Shown here: one piece after another, positions 34,063 to 43,367 of the stretch
Position numbering within the stretch: the stretch's first letter is position 1
Layout of the letters: every line of letters begins with the position of its first letter
From: Arthrobacter sp. B2a2-09
GTDB taxonomy: Bacteria > Actinomycetota > Actinomycetes > Actinomycetales > Micrococcaceae
Assembly (NCBI RefSeq): GCF_027587375.1
Contig: NZ_JAMXIC010000011.1
Location: 95,043-159,042 of the forward strand
Direction: 5' to 3'
DNA: 64,000 bases
Translations under genes and position numbers: made by a program
Notes under the pieces: generated by a model
Database searches by the model: none
What the model was told of the DNA's origin: nothing
The model's input: only the letters and a program-made list of their open reading frames with translations

Positions 34063-34130
34063 TAGAAGTGGGGGTTTCGTTGCAGCCATCAGAGGAGAGC
34101 CCCGCTGCCCCCTATTTACATTGATCAATT

Positions 34131-34159
34131 TTGCCACTAGCTTAGTGACGCGTGATACC
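34131..34159 (+). promoter_or_regulatory. Promoter of the block C importer operon
   Basis: TTGCCA (34131-34136) and GATACC (34154-34159) are 17 bp apart, about 125 bp before the binding-protein start. The -10 overlaps an operator. Confidence 0.5.
34146..34157. promoter_or_regulatory. CACGTG-core LacI operator 2 (variant)
   Basis: TGACGCGTGATA, the reverse form of the consensus with one change in the core (CGCGTG). Centre 24 bp from operator 3. Confidence 0.65.
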
Positions 34160-34169
34160 GTACGCTCCA

Positions 34170-34181
34170 TATCACGTGATA
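34170..34181. promoter_or_regulatory. CACGTG-core LacI operator 3 (perfect palindrome)
   Basis: TATCACGTGATA, fully symmetric. It lies just downstream of the predicted importer promoter, where a bound repressor would block elongation or initiation. Confidence 0.8.
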
Positions 34182-34284
34182 CTAGATGTGATGTGGCTCA
34201 TGCTCGAGTTGTGGTTGTTGGCGCTCGAGTCATAGACCCACTCCAACGCCCACACGTTCCCGCCCCAAGACAAGGAAGTCATCA

Positions 34285-35811
34285 GTGCAAAAAATTCTTA
34301 GAAAACTCGCAGCGGTAGCCACCGTTGCGACGACCGTGCTGGCTCTGGCCAGTTGCAGCCCTGGCTCCCAGGCCGGCGGTGAAGAACCCCAGAACCTGAC
34401 CCTTCATTTGGCTGCTGCTTCCCCGCCCGGAAACTTCACGATCGGCAACTGGACCGGCGGGGACGCAACACTTTTCCTGTCCGTGTATGACACTGTGATT
34501 CACCAGACTTTGGACGGGAAGCTTGAAGGTGGAGTCGCCAAGAAGTGGGAGTACTCGGATGACAAGAAGACCCTAACGTTGTCAATCAGGGATGGCATGA
34601 AGTTCACCGACCGCACCCCGGTTAATGCCGAGGCTGTTGTTGCGTCGCTCAGGGCGGCCATGGCAGGGGCCTCAACGAAGGCTAACCTGACCTCGATCGC
34701 ATCAGTGGAAGCTACGGACAGTTCCACGGTGAAGGTCAGCTTGTCTCGGCCCGACGCTTCTCTAGTCCCGGTGCTAGCAAGTGTCGCCGGTGCCGTCGGA
34801 GCCCCCGCAGTACTCACCGCTGAGAGTTCAAAGCTGGAGCCCGTAGGTTCCGGTGCCTACGTCCTCGACAAGGCAAAGACGACAGCTGGTTCGGTCTACA
34901 CGCTGACCAAGAACCCGGACTACTGGGACGCAGGGGCGTACCCCTATGGGACTGTTGAAACCAAGATTATCGCCGATGCAACGGCCGTGCAGAATGCGAT
35001 GCTGAGCGGCCAGCTCGACGCAACTTCTGTCTCAAGCGCAGAAGAAGCAAAACAATACCCCGAAAGCCAGTTCTCCAGCGGCCCCACTCCCCCCGCTGCC
35101 GTCGGTGGGTTGTTCATCGTCGACCGTGCGGGAAGCGTCGTGCCGGCTCTGGCCGATGTCCGCGTGCGTAAGGCCATTAACCTTGCTATCGATCGCGAGT
35201 CGATTCAGAAGAAGCTCATTGGCGCCGAACGGGGCGCGACGAATCAGATGGTCAGCCCCAGTGGAGAGACTTTCGACAAGGACCTCCTGAGCGCGTACCC
35301 GTTTGACGTAGATAAGGCCAAGTCCCTCATGGCGGAGGCAGGATACGCCAACGGATTTGCAGTGACGATGCCGAGCACCCCTATCTCTCTGCGTTTCGAA
35401 TCCGTGCTATCCCAGCAGCTCGGTGCCATCGGCATTAAGGTGAAGTGGGAATCGGTACCGTTCCAGGACTTCTACGCCAAGGTCCTTGGCCGGTCGTATG
35501 GCATGTTCTTCATGTTCAACGGTCTGAGTGGGTCCGACGCGCTGGATCTGAACAATAACCTCACAGGTGTCTTCAATCCGTTCAATGCGACAACACCGGA
35601 GCTTGACGCTCTTCGTGCAGCGGCGGACGCCGCCCCTGACGCGAAGCAGGTCAGCGCATTCAAGGCGATCAACAAGTACCTCGTTGAGCAGGCATTTTAC
35701 GCGCCGATCATCGCAGGTGAGGGTGTCTACGTGGTCAAGAAGGGCATCGAATTCACGCCGCCGGTCGCACGAGGACAGAACGTCCTCCCTTTCAAGCCTG
35801 TTTCCAAATAG
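34285..35811 (+). CDS. Family-5 extracellular solute-binding lipoprotein
   Basis: A 508-residue DppA/OppA-type binding protein. The signal peptide ends in lipobox LASC (Cys24). ANLTSIASVEATDSSTVKVS and GSGAYVLDKAKTTAG are typical of the family, as is the two-domain length. GTG start at 34285 preceded by AAGGAAG. Family-5 proteins bind peptides, but many actinobacterial and thermophile members bind oligosaccharides. Given the adjacent LacI repressor, GH2 and six-hairpin glycosidase genes, an oligosaccharide ligand is likely. It is the first gene of the importer operon. Confidence 0.93.
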   Translation: MQKILRKLAAVATVATTVLALASCSPGSQAGGEEPQNLTLHLAAASPPGNFTIGNWTGGDATLFLSVYDTVIHQTLDGKLEGGVAKKWEYSDDKKTLTLSIRDGMKFTDRTPVNAEAVVASLRAAMAGASTKANLTSIASVEATDSSTVKVSLSRPDASLVPVLASVAGAVGAPAVLTAESSKLEPVGSGAYVLDKAKTTAGSVYTLTKNPDYWDAGAYPYGTVETKIIADATAVQNAMLSGQLDATSVSSAEEAKQYPESQFSSGPTPPAAVGGLFIVDRAGSVVPALADVRVRKAINLAIDRESIQKKLIGAERGATNQMVSPSGETFDKDLLSAYPFDVDKAKSLMAEAGYANGFAVTMPSTPISLRFESVLSQQLGAIGIKVKWESVPFQDFYAKVLGRSYGMFFMFNGLSGSDALDLNNNLTGVFNPFNATTPELDALRAAADAAPDAKQVSAFKAINKYLVEQAFYAPIIAGEGVYVVKKGIEFTPPVARGQNVLPFKPVSK

Positions 35812-35839
35812 TCCGCACCGCTATTAGTTAGAGACTACT

Positions 35840-35871
35840 GATGCTGTGCGGGCGAGGCCCCGCACAGCATC
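35840..35871 (+). other. Stem-loop between binding-protein and permease genes
   Basis: GATGCTGTGCGGG (35840-35852) pairs exactly with CCCGCACAGCATC (35859-35871) with a 6-nt loop, ending 14 nt before the permease GTG. Such intercistronic hairpins usually protect the binding-protein mRNA and reduce readthrough. Confidence 0.65.
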
Positions 35872-35885
35872 ACAAGGAGTATCCT

Positions 35886-36827
35886 GTGATCCCATTTCTT
35901 CTCCGCCGCGTCGGCGCCGGACTTGTCCTCATCACCGTCGTTACCGCCATCACGTTTTTCCTGACCTACGGCGCAAACATTCCGGTTGCCCGCAATATCC
36001 TCGGCCCTGCAGCGTCCCAGGAACAAATTGACATCCTCAACGGGCAGCTGGGCTTGAACCGTCCCATCCTGGAACAGTATTTCGCCTGGATTGCAGGCGT
36101 TTTGCAGGGAGATCTGGGCAGGTCATACTACACCAGCGAGCCCGTTGTGCACGCGTTGGCCAGCCGTCTCCCCGTTACTCTTTCCGTTGTGCTTCTCTCG
36201 GCTGCCATTACGTTGACTGTCAGTATCTGGCTGGGCGTTGTCGGCGCCGCTCGGGGCGGCGTTGTTGACGCTATCTTGCAGGGAATCTCGACCATCACTT
36301 TCGTCTTCCCCGCGATCATTCTGGCCATTGCCATGGTCTACGTTTTCGCCATCTCGCTGAAACTGGTTCCGGCGGTAGGTTATACGTCGTTTGATCATTC
36401 ACCCGGGCAGTGGTTCGCATCAGTGATTCTGCCCGCGATCATCCTCTCCATCGGAGGCATCGCGGCTCTCGCAGCCCAGATCCGGGGCTCGCTGGTCGAC
36501 GAACTGAGCAAGGATTACGTCCGGACACTGCGCAGCCGCGGAGTATCGGAAAGGTCCATTCTCCTCAAGCACGCTCTGCGCAATGCGTCCGGGCCAGGAT
36601 TCACAACGTTTTCGCTTCAGTTCATCTCACTGTTTGGAGCCTCCCTGTTCATCGAGAAAATCTTTGCCCTGCCCGGCTACGGCACCTACGGCTTCAACGC
36701 GACCATGCAGTTCGACCTGCCCGCCATGCTCGGTGTAACGCTTTTTGGCGTCGGCCTCGTTGTCGTCATGAATCTCGTCATCGATATAGCCAGCGGGTGG
36801 CTCAACCCGAAAGTCAGGATGTCATGA
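35886..36827 (+). CDS. ABC transporter permease, DppB type
   Basis: A 313-residue permease with six membrane segments and the family signature LRSRGVSERSILLKHALRNA near residue 215. The N-terminus IPFLLRRVGAGLVLITVVTA and PVARNILGPAASQEQIDILN are typical of DppB/OppB. GTG at 35886 follows AAGGAG. Its stop overlaps the start of the fused permease-ATPase by 4 nt (ATGA). It pairs with the DppC-like half of that fusion. Confidence 0.92.
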   Translation: MIPFLLRRVGAGLVLITVVTAITFFLTYGANIPVARNILGPAASQEQIDILNGQLGLNRPILEQYFAWIAGVLQGDLGRSYYTSEPVVHALASRLPVTLSVVLLSAAITLTVSIWLGVVGAARGGVVDAILQGISTITFVFPAIILAIAMVYVFAISLKLVPAVGYTSFDHSPGQWFASVILPAIILSIGGIAALAAQIRGSLVDELSKDYVRTLRSRGVSERSILLKHALRNASGPGFTTFSLQFISLFGASLFIEKIFALPGYGTYGFNATMQFDLPAMLGVTLFGVGLVVVMNLVIDIASGWLNPKVRMS

Positions 36828-38635
36828 CCACACCCTCCATCGGCCAGACCACAGACGTAGGTGCCGCCAACGCCCCCAAACGGATAGGTGCCTTCCGTCG
36901 CATTATCAGCACCCCGCTCGGGCTATTCTCAGTCATCATTCTCCTCAGCATCGTCATGCTGGGCATACTGGAACCGGTGCTGCGAGGCCATGATCCGAAC
37001 ACCGCCGAACTTTCAGCCATTAACGCGCCCCCGGGAACTCCGGGTTATTTCCTTGGCGCGGACCAGAACGGCCGCGACATCTGGTCCCGCGTTCTTGCCT
37101 CCATCAACGTTTCTGTAATCTCCGCACTGATCGGCTCCGGCGTCGCAGTGGCCATCGGCAGCATATTTGGCCTGATTTCCGGCTATATCGGAAAGCGTCT
37201 GGACGGCGTGCTGGCCTGGCTATTCAGCCTCCTCATGACATTTCCCGCCATGATCCTGATCATGGTGCTGCAGCCCATCACGGGCGGGACGTATCAGACC
37301 ATGATGGCGCTCTTTGGCATCTTCATATCGCCGGGCATCTTCTGGCTGGTAAGAAACCTCGTCATCGGAGTCAAGAATGAGCTGTACGTCGACGCCGCCA
37401 AAGTCTCTGGACTATCGAATCGGCGGATCCTGTCCCGGCACGTGCTGTACGTGGTACGAGGCCCGATCATCATTTCAGCGGCATTCATGGCCACCGCCGC
37501 CATCGGCATTCAGGCCGGTCTCGCTTTCCTTGGCTTCGGCTCAGGTCAGGACGCGAACTTCGGGACAATGACCGGCGACGCGTTCCTGAACATCTATAGG
37601 GCACCCCTTCAGCTCCTCTGGCCTTCCCTGTTCCTTGCCCTGATGAACGCAGCGCTTGTCCTGCTCGGCAATGCATACCGGGACGCACTCGCTGGGCCGC
37701 AGGCGGTGGCGCCCCGCCAAAAGAAGAAGCAATCCGCGGCCAAACTTGAAGTCACTAAGCCTCTGGAGGCGCACCCGCAGTCAGCGGAGGTTTCGGCTTC
37801 GGCTCGTGCGGAGTTGCTTTCGGTGCGCAATCTTCGCGTCTCCTACCCGAATTTGGATGGGACCCGCAAGGAGGTTGTAAAGGGAACGTCCCTGTTCATC
37901 CGTCCCGGCGAGATCGTGGGTCTTGTCGGGGAATCGGGGTCCGGCAAATCGCAGACCGCTTTCTCAATTTTGGGGCTCCTTCCCAAACAAGCCGAAGTTT
38001 CCGCCGATGTGATGAACCTCGCCGGCGATTCACTCCTCCAGCAGGATGGGAAGCTGTTGCGGCGCATGCGTGGCAGCGTCATCTCCTACATTCCACAGGA
38101 ACCGATGTCGAACCTGGACCCGTCCTTCACCATCGGCAGCCAACTGGTCGAAGGGCTCAGAGCATCGATGTCCAAGAAGGAAGCCAAGGAAACAGCACTG
38201 GCCCTGCTGGCCCGTGTCGGAATCACGGACCCGGAGCGCACCTTCAAGTCCTACCCGCACCAAATATCCGGAGGGATGGCTCAGCGGGTACTCATCGCCG
38301 GTGCAGTTGCGCCGAGGCCTAAACTGCTGATTGCCGACGAACCCACCACCGCTCTCGATGTGACCGTGCAGGCGGAAATCCTCGACCTGCTCCGCGATCT
38401 CCAGGGTGAGCTTGGCATGGGGGTCCTCCTTGTCACACACAACTTCGGGGTGGTCGCCGACCTTTGCGACAGGGTCCTCGTAATGCGTGACGGTGAGATT
38501 GTCGAGGGAGGGCATGTCAGGACCATCTTCCGTAACCCCTCCCACCCCTACACACAGGAACTGATCTCTTCGATCCTGGACGAGGCTACTGTCCGGACCG
38601 ATCCTGAACTGGTCGGCGTTAAGGAACATAAGTGA
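36824..38635 (+). CDS. Fused ABC permease (DppC type) and ATPase (DppD type)
   Basis: A 603-residue protein joining two normally separate subunits. Residues 1-285 are a DppC-like permease (EAA-type loop DAAKVSGLSNRRILSRHVLY). A 35-residue charged linker (RQKKKQSAAKLEVTKPLEAH) leads to the DppD-like ATPase: Walker A GESGSGKS, signature ISGGMAQRV, Walker B LLIADEPTTALD, and H-loop VTHNFG. No frameshift is involved, so the fusion is genuine; similar fusions are known in Arthrobacter relatives. The ATG at 36824 overlaps the DppB stop; the stop overlaps the next GTG. Confidence 0.92.
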   Translation: MTTPSIGQTTDVGAANAPKRIGAFRRIISTPLGLFSVIILLSIVMLGILEPVLRGHDPNTAELSAINAPPGTPGYFLGADQNGRDIWSRVLASINVSVISALIGSGVAVAIGSIFGLISGYIGKRLDGVLAWLFSLLMTFPAMILIMVLQPITGGTYQTMMALFGIFISPGIFWLVRNLVIGVKNELYVDAAKVSGLSNRRILSRHVLYVVRGPIIISAAFMATAAIGIQAGLAFLGFGSGQDANFGTMTGDAFLNIYRAPLQLLWPSLFLALMNAALVLLGNAYRDALAGPQAVAPRQKKKQSAAKLEVTKPLEAHPQSAEVSASARAELLSVRNLRVSYPNLDGTRKEVVKGTSLFIRPGEIVGLVGESGSGKSQTAFSILGLLPKQAEVSADVMNLAGDSLLQQDGKLLRRMRGSVISYIPQEPMSNLDPSFTIGSQLVEGLRASMSKKEAKETALALLARVGITDPERTFKSYPHQISGGMAQRVLIAGAVAPRPKLLIADEPTTALDVTVQAEILDLLRDLQGELGMGVLLVTHNFGVVADLCDRVLVMRDGEIVEGGHVRTIFRNPSHPYTQELISSILDEATVRTDPELVGVKEHK

Positions 38636-39468
38636 ACCCTTTATTACAAGTATCGAAGCTGCGGCTGAGCTATCCGGGACGAGGGTTCAGGTCTGCTGCC
38701 CCGGAAGTGCTCCGAGGCGTCTCCCTGGACATAGCCCCTGGAGAGACAGTCGGGCTAGTGGGAGAGTCCGGGTCTGGCAAGACCACCCTTGGGCGAGCTG
38801 TGCTCGGCCTGGCCGCCCCCACTTCAGGGTCAATCACCTTTGACGGAAACGACATCACAGCAGCCAGCCAGCGAGAGCGCCGGAAACTCGCCCGCGATAT
38901 CCAGGTTGTGTTCCAGGACCCCTACACCTCACTGAACCCTGCACTCCAAATAGCGGACATCCTCTCCGAACCCCTGATCGCTCAGGGGCAGAAGCCGGCC
39001 GATGCTCGACGATCAGTAACGGCCCTCCTCGACAAGGTGGGACTACCGGCCGATTCAGCTGCCCGCTATCCACGAGAATTCAGCGGGGGGCAACGGCAGC
39101 GCATAGCCATTGCGCGTGCGCTAGCGTTGCAGCCCCGGCTGATCGTCTGCGACGAGCCCGTTTCAGCACTGGACCTTACTACCCAGGCCCGGATTCTAGA
39201 CCTCCTCATCGATCTGCAGCGCGAAACCGGGGTTGCCTACCTGTTCATCACCCACGACCTCTCCGTCGTGCGCCATATCAGCCACCGTATAGCCGTAATG
39301 TTCCGCGGTGAGCTGGTCGAAACAGGTCCGACAGCGCAGGTTACCGAGGAGCCGGAGAGCAACTACACTCGCAGACTTGTGCTGGCCTCGCCCACCGCCG
39401 ACCCCGATCGGCAGCGTCAACGCCGGGAGGCCAGACGAATGCTCAGCCACAGCGCTTCCACCACGTGA
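38632..39468 (+). CDS. ABC transporter ATPase, DppF type
   Basis: A 278-residue ATPase: Walker A GESGSGKTT, Q-loop VVFQDPYTSLNP, signature FSGGQRQRI, Walker B LIVCDEPVSALD, H-loop ITHDLSVV. GTG at 38632 overlaps the fusion-gene stop (GTGA). It forms the heterodimeric motor with the DppD part of the fusion. Length is slightly short of the usual 310-330, lacking the C-terminal iron-sulfur/oligopeptide extension. Confidence 0.93.
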   Translation: MNPLLQVSKLRLSYPGRGFRSAAPEVLRGVSLDIAPGETVGLVGESGSGKTTLGRAVLGLAAPTSGSITFDGNDITAASQRERRKLARDIQVVFQDPYTSLNPALQIADILSEPLIAQGQKPADARRSVTALLDKVGLPADSAARYPREFSGGQRQRIAIARALALQPRLIVCDEPVSALDLTTQARILDLLIDLQRETGVAYLFITHDLSVVRHISHRIAVMFRGELVETGPTAQVTEEPESNYTRRLVLASPTADPDRQRQRREARRMLSHSASTT

Positions 39469-39540
39469 CGGCCGGCATCAGCGGGCGGAGCCGCGGGCCT
39501 CAGGCGAACTGGACGGGGCTGCGGGGCGGGGATATCCGAG

Positions 39541-39552
39541 TATCACGTGTCA
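39541..39552. promoter_or_regulatory. CACGTG-core LacI operator 4 (upstream of its own gene)
   Basis: TATCACGTGTCA, 25 bp before the LacI start codon. A TATGAG box at 39561 suggests a near-leaderless transcript, so the operator would sit within the promoter: autoregulation. Confidence 0.75.
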
Positions 39553-39577
39553 AAGGCTTCTATGAGATGATCAAGCT

Positions 39578-40579
39578 GTGGTAGCGGAAACAGCACAGAC
39601 GCGGCGGCCAACGAGCTTTGATGTCGCCAAGAGAGCCGGCGTGTCCCGGGCCACTGTCAGTCACATTTTGAACGGGCAGGGTTCACGTTTTCCCGAAGAA
39701 ACCCGCAACCGCGTCCTAAATGCAGCCACCGAGCTGAAGTACCGGCCATCGCCGGCCGGGAGGGCGCTTGTCACAGGCCGAAGTGACGTTATCGTGGTCG
39801 TCATGCCGAACACAACGTTCGGGAGTAACCTTCAGGACCTGGTTGATGAAATCACCAGACTCGCAGACATTCACGGGCTGAGCGTTGTAGTTCGTTTTGC
39901 TGGCCGGGATTTTGCCGAGACCCTGACCGCAGTAATGAACTTCCGGCCCGTCGCGGTTGTGAATCTCGGTGGCCTGAACACTGAAGACCAGGCAACTCTG
40001 GCAGCGTCAGGCGTGGTGACCAGCCCCAGCGTTGGCTGGACCGCCGGATCTGGAGCAGACCCGAACTATCTGATCGGCCAGAAAATGGCCGAAGAACTAC
40101 TTCGCGGCGGTCCACGGCCTCTCGTCTACGCTGCCCTGCTTGACGAAAGGACAGACCCTTACGGTCCTGGCCGTTTCGCCGGACTGAAAGCTGTGGCAGA
40201 TGCCTCCGGGTTGCCACGGCCGGCACGAATTGAAGTTCCCCTCGACATCGTTGGCGCAACCCTGGCCCTTGCTACCGTCTCCGCGGAGGGATCATCCCTT
40301 GGAGTGGCCTGCTACAACGACGATGTCGCCATTGCTGTGCTGGCTGCAGGCCGCACACTGGGTCTGGAAACACCAAGGGACCTGGCTGTGATGGGCATGG
40401 ATGCAACGGAAGTCGGTCAGCTCGTATCGCCCCGGCTGACCACGATGGAAGTTGACACCACCGCGCTGATGAGACAGATCGCTGCGGACCTTGAAGCAGT
40501 GAGCAAAAAGTCTGCCCCCACGCGCATATCTGATGGCGACCAGGATTTCCTGACCGTCATACAGGGAGAAACCACCTGA
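39578..40579 (+). CDS. LacI-family repressor of blocks B and C
   Basis: A 333-residue LacI/GalR protein. The HTH is RPTSFDVAKRAGVSRATVSH (residues 10-30), followed by a hinge RPSPAGRALVTGRSD and an effector-binding domain with VVVMPNTTFGSNLQDLVDEI and PRDLAVMGMDATEVGQL. GTG start at 39578 with almost no leader. A CACGTG-core operator lies 25 bp upstream and the same site occurs before blocks B and C and the GH2 gene, so this protein is the obvious regulator. The effector should be a breakdown product of the imported sugar. Confidence 0.93.
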   Translation: MVAETAQTRRPTSFDVAKRAGVSRATVSHILNGQGSRFPEETRNRVLNAATELKYRPSPAGRALVTGRSDVIVVVMPNTTFGSNLQDLVDEITRLADIHGLSVVVRFAGRDFAETLTAVMNFRPVAVVNLGGLNTEDQATLAASGVVTSPSVGWTAGSGADPNYLIGQKMAEELLRGGPRPLVYAALLDERTDPYGPGRFAGLKAVADASGLPRPARIEVPLDIVGATLALATVSAEGSSLGVACYNDDVAIAVLAAGRTLGLETPRDLAVMGMDATEVGQLVSPRLTTMEVDTTALMRQIAADLEAVSKKSAPTRISDGDQDFLTVIQGETT

Positions 40580-40685
40580 TCCCGATTCCAGGACGACGGA
40601 AAGTCCTCGGGGCAAAAGCCAGCCATCCGGTCAGGCTCGATCGGAAGCCTAAAGCAATCTAGGTCGAGACCAACAGCCGATTCGG

Positions 40686-40697
40686 TATCACGTGTCA
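40686..40697. promoter_or_regulatory. CACGTG-core LacI operator 5
   Basis: TATCACGTGTCA, 171 bp before the GH2 start. Its centre is 88 bp from operator 6, a spacing that could support a repression loop. Confidence 0.75.
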
Positions 40698-40773
40698 GTT
40701 CAGTGGCCCAGCAACGCGCGACGCTGCGGCCCCACCTGTTGACACAGGCAGGGCCGCAATGATTATCTGTTTG

Positions 40774-40785
40774 TGACACGTGATA
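40774..40785. promoter_or_regulatory. CACGTG-core LacI operator 6
   Basis: TGACACGTGATA (reverse orientation), overlapping a possible -35 TTGTGA at 40771-40776 with TACCAC 18 bp further as -10. It lies 83 bp before the GH2 start. Confidence 0.75.
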
Positions 40786-40868
40786 CCTTCCGGTTACCAC
40801 GTAATAGTTTTGGCTGCCGCCGACCATCGCGATGCGCAGTCCGCCCATCGCTTACAAGGGAGAAATCG

Positions 40869-43367
40869 ATGACCCGCACCTCGTTCAATGAAGGCTGGGC
40901 AGTCCGTCCCAAGAAAAGTCTCTTCGCTGAACTGTCCGCCCCGGCATCGCCCTCGCAACCCGTCACCCTGCCGCACGATGCACTGATCGCGCTGGAAAGG
41001 TCGGCGGACGCGGTACAAGGCTCACATACCGGCTACTTCCCGGACGGCGCTTTTGAGTACAGCAAGACCTTTGAGGTTTCCGAGGAGTACCGCGGCAAGC
41101 GCGTATCGCTGGAGTTCCAGGGCGTTTACCGGGATGCCATGGTTTACGTCAACGGCGATTTCGCCGCCCAGCGCCCGTTCGGCTATTCCACTTTCACCAT
41201 CCGGTTGGACCCGTTCCTGAAATACGGGCAGCCGAACACCATCAAAGTGGATGCCCGCGTCCATGAGGATTCCCGCTGGTACACCGGCGCCGGAATCTAC
41301 CGCGACACCATCCTCTCCGTCACCGAACTGGTCCACGTCGCCGCCAACGGCGTCCGGGTCACAACTCCTGACATCGACGACCGCCGCGCCGTGATCGATG
41401 TCGCCACCACGGTTGAGAACGAGGGCCTGGAGACAGCCACGGTGACCGTTACCACTGAGTTGCGCGACGCTGTCGGCAAGGTTGTGGCCCGGGGCGCGGC
41501 ACCGGCGACGCTTAGGGCGGGGTCCAACGCGGTGGTCCGCCAGCGTCTCTACGTCACCGACCCTCAGGTGTGGGGCGTGGACAGGCCCTACCTCTATACG
41601 GCGAAGACTGAACTGACCGACCTTACGGAGGTCCTGCAGGAGCACGAGACCACTTTCGGCATCCGATCCCTGCAGCTTGACCCCTACCGCGGTCTGCAAA
41701 TCAACGGGGAGACCGTGAAACTGCGCGGCGCCTGTATCCACCACGACAACGGCATTCTGGGCGCGGCCACCATCGGCAGGGCCGAAGAACGACGCATCGA
41801 GCTGCTCAAGGAAGCCGGCTTTAACTCCATCCGCAGCTCCCACAATCCCATCAGCCAGGCAATGCTCGACGCCTGCGATAAGCACGGCATGCTGGTCATG
41901 GACGAAACCTTCGACGTCTGGACGGACGCGAAATCCTCCTTCGACTACTCCCTGTCCTTCCCGGAATGGTGGGAACGCGACGTCGAAGCCATGGTGGCCA
42001 AGGATTTCAATCACCCCAGCGTCATCCTGTACTCCATCGGCAATGAGATCCCCGAAACCGGTAGCGGCCTCGGCTCGGACTGGGGTCGGAAGATTGCCGA
42101 GAAGATCCGCTCCATGGATGGCACCCGCTACATCACCAACGGCATTAACGGCTTCGTCTCCGCCATCACCGAGGTCTCCGAAATGATGCGCCAGCGCGCC
42201 TCAGCAGCTGACTCCGATGGGGAGGGCGAGGGCGTCAACGCCATGATGAGCCAGGCCGGCGAATTTATGAACCGCATTAGTGCCTCACCCCTGGTCACCG
42301 AGAAAACAGCCGAATCGCACGCCGTGGTGGACGTCGCCGGGATCAACTACGGAGACGGTCGCTACGTCCAGGACAAGGAACTGTTCCCCAACCGCATCAT
42401 CGTGGGCACCGAAACGTTCCCCACCCACATCGACGTGAGCTGGAAGCTCGTCGAAGAGAACCCGCACGTCATCGGCGACTACACGTGGACAGGCTGGGAC
42501 TACCTAGGCGAGGCGGGCATCGGCCGCGTGCACTACGCGGACGAAACCGGCGGCAAACCCAGCTTCGGCGCACCCTACCCCTGGCTACTGGCTTGGTGCG
42601 GCGACATCGACATCACCGGCTACCGCCGCCCTGCCTCCTACTACCGCGAAACCGTGTTCGGGCTCCGCCACGAGCCTTACATCGCCGTGCAGCGGCCCGA
42701 AAACCATAACCGCGAATGCAGCACCGGCCAATGGAGCTGGAGTGATTCGATCTCCAGCTGGAGCTGGGATGTTCCAGCCGGTTCTCCTGTCAGAGTGGAG
42801 GTTTACAGCGATGCCGATGAAGTGGAGCTACAGCATAACGGTCAAACCATCGGGCGCCAGCCGGCGGGCCGGGAACATAAGTTCCGTGCGGTCTTCGATC
42901 TCACGTACCATCCCGGCGAGCTCGTCGCCATCGGTTACGCCGGAGGCGTGGAGCAGGCCCGGACCGTGCTTCGTTCTGCCAATGGGCCGATCAGGCTGGT
43001 GGCGGAAGCAGACCGCGCGGAAATCAGCGCCGACCACACCGACCTCAGTCATGTCACCATCGAGTTCCGCGACACCGAAGGCAACCTGGCAACGAACGTG
43101 GAACGAACGGTCACCGTGACCGTGGAAGGAGCTGGCGTCCTTCAAGGCCTGGGCAGTGCACGTCCCGCGACGGAGGAAAGCTACCATTCACGGGGCCATA
43201 CCTCTTTCGACGGCCGGCTGCTCGCCGTCGTCCGCCCCTCCGGCGCCGGAGAAATCACTGTGACCGCGACCGCCGAAGGATATGCCCCGGCCACAGTCAT
43301 TCTCGAGTCCCTGCCAGCGGGCTCCCCCGTCCTGCTGCCAGCCAATACCGAAGGGGTTTTCGCATGA
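40869..43367 (+). CDS. GH2 glycosidase (beta-galactosidase-like)
   Basis: An 832-residue GH2 enzyme without a signal peptide: sugar-binding jelly roll (about 1-170), Ig-like domain, TIM barrel (about 275-560) and C-terminal beta domains including a DUF4982-like part. Acid/base Glu393 is in SIGNEIPETGSG and nucleophile Glu515 in IIVGTETFPT. The HHDNGILGAA and SSHNPISQAMLDACDKHGML segments are typical. AAGGGAG lies before the ATG at 40869. It overlaps the next gene by 4 nt. Substrate among beta-galactosides, beta-glucuronides or others is not decided by sequence. Confidence 0.92.
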   Translation: MTRTSFNEGWAVRPKKSLFAELSAPASPSQPVTLPHDALIALERSADAVQGSHTGYFPDGAFEYSKTFEVSEEYRGKRVSLEFQGVYRDAMVYVNGDFAAQRPFGYSTFTIRLDPFLKYGQPNTIKVDARVHEDSRWYTGAGIYRDTILSVTELVHVAANGVRVTTPDIDDRRAVIDVATTVENEGLETATVTVTTELRDAVGKVVARGAAPATLRAGSNAVVRQRLYVTDPQVWGVDRPYLYTAKTELTDLTEVLQEHETTFGIRSLQLDPYRGLQINGETVKLRGACIHHDNGILGAATIGRAEERRIELLKEAGFNSIRSSHNPISQAMLDACDKHGMLVMDETFDVWTDAKSSFDYSLSFPEWWERDVEAMVAKDFNHPSVILYSIGNEIPETGSGLGSDWGRKIAEKIRSMDGTRYITNGINGFVSAITEVSEMMRQRASAADSDGEGEGVNAMMSQAGEFMNRISASPLVTEKTAESHAVVDVAGINYGDGRYVQDKELFPNRIIVGTETFPTHIDVSWKLVEENPHVIGDYTWTGWDYLGEAGIGRVHYADETGGKPSFGAPYPWLLAWCGDIDITGYRRPASYYRETVFGLRHEPYIAVQRPENHNRECSTGQWSWSDSISSWSWDVPAGSPVRVEVYSDADEVELQHNGQTIGRQPAGREHKFRAVFDLTYHPGELVAIGYAGGVEQARTVLRSANGPIRLVAEADRAEISADHTDLSHVTIEFRDTEGNLATNVERTVTVTVEGAGVLQGLGSARPATEESYHSRGHTSFDGRLLAVVRPSGAGEITVTATAEGYAPATVILESLPAGSPVLLPANTEGVFA

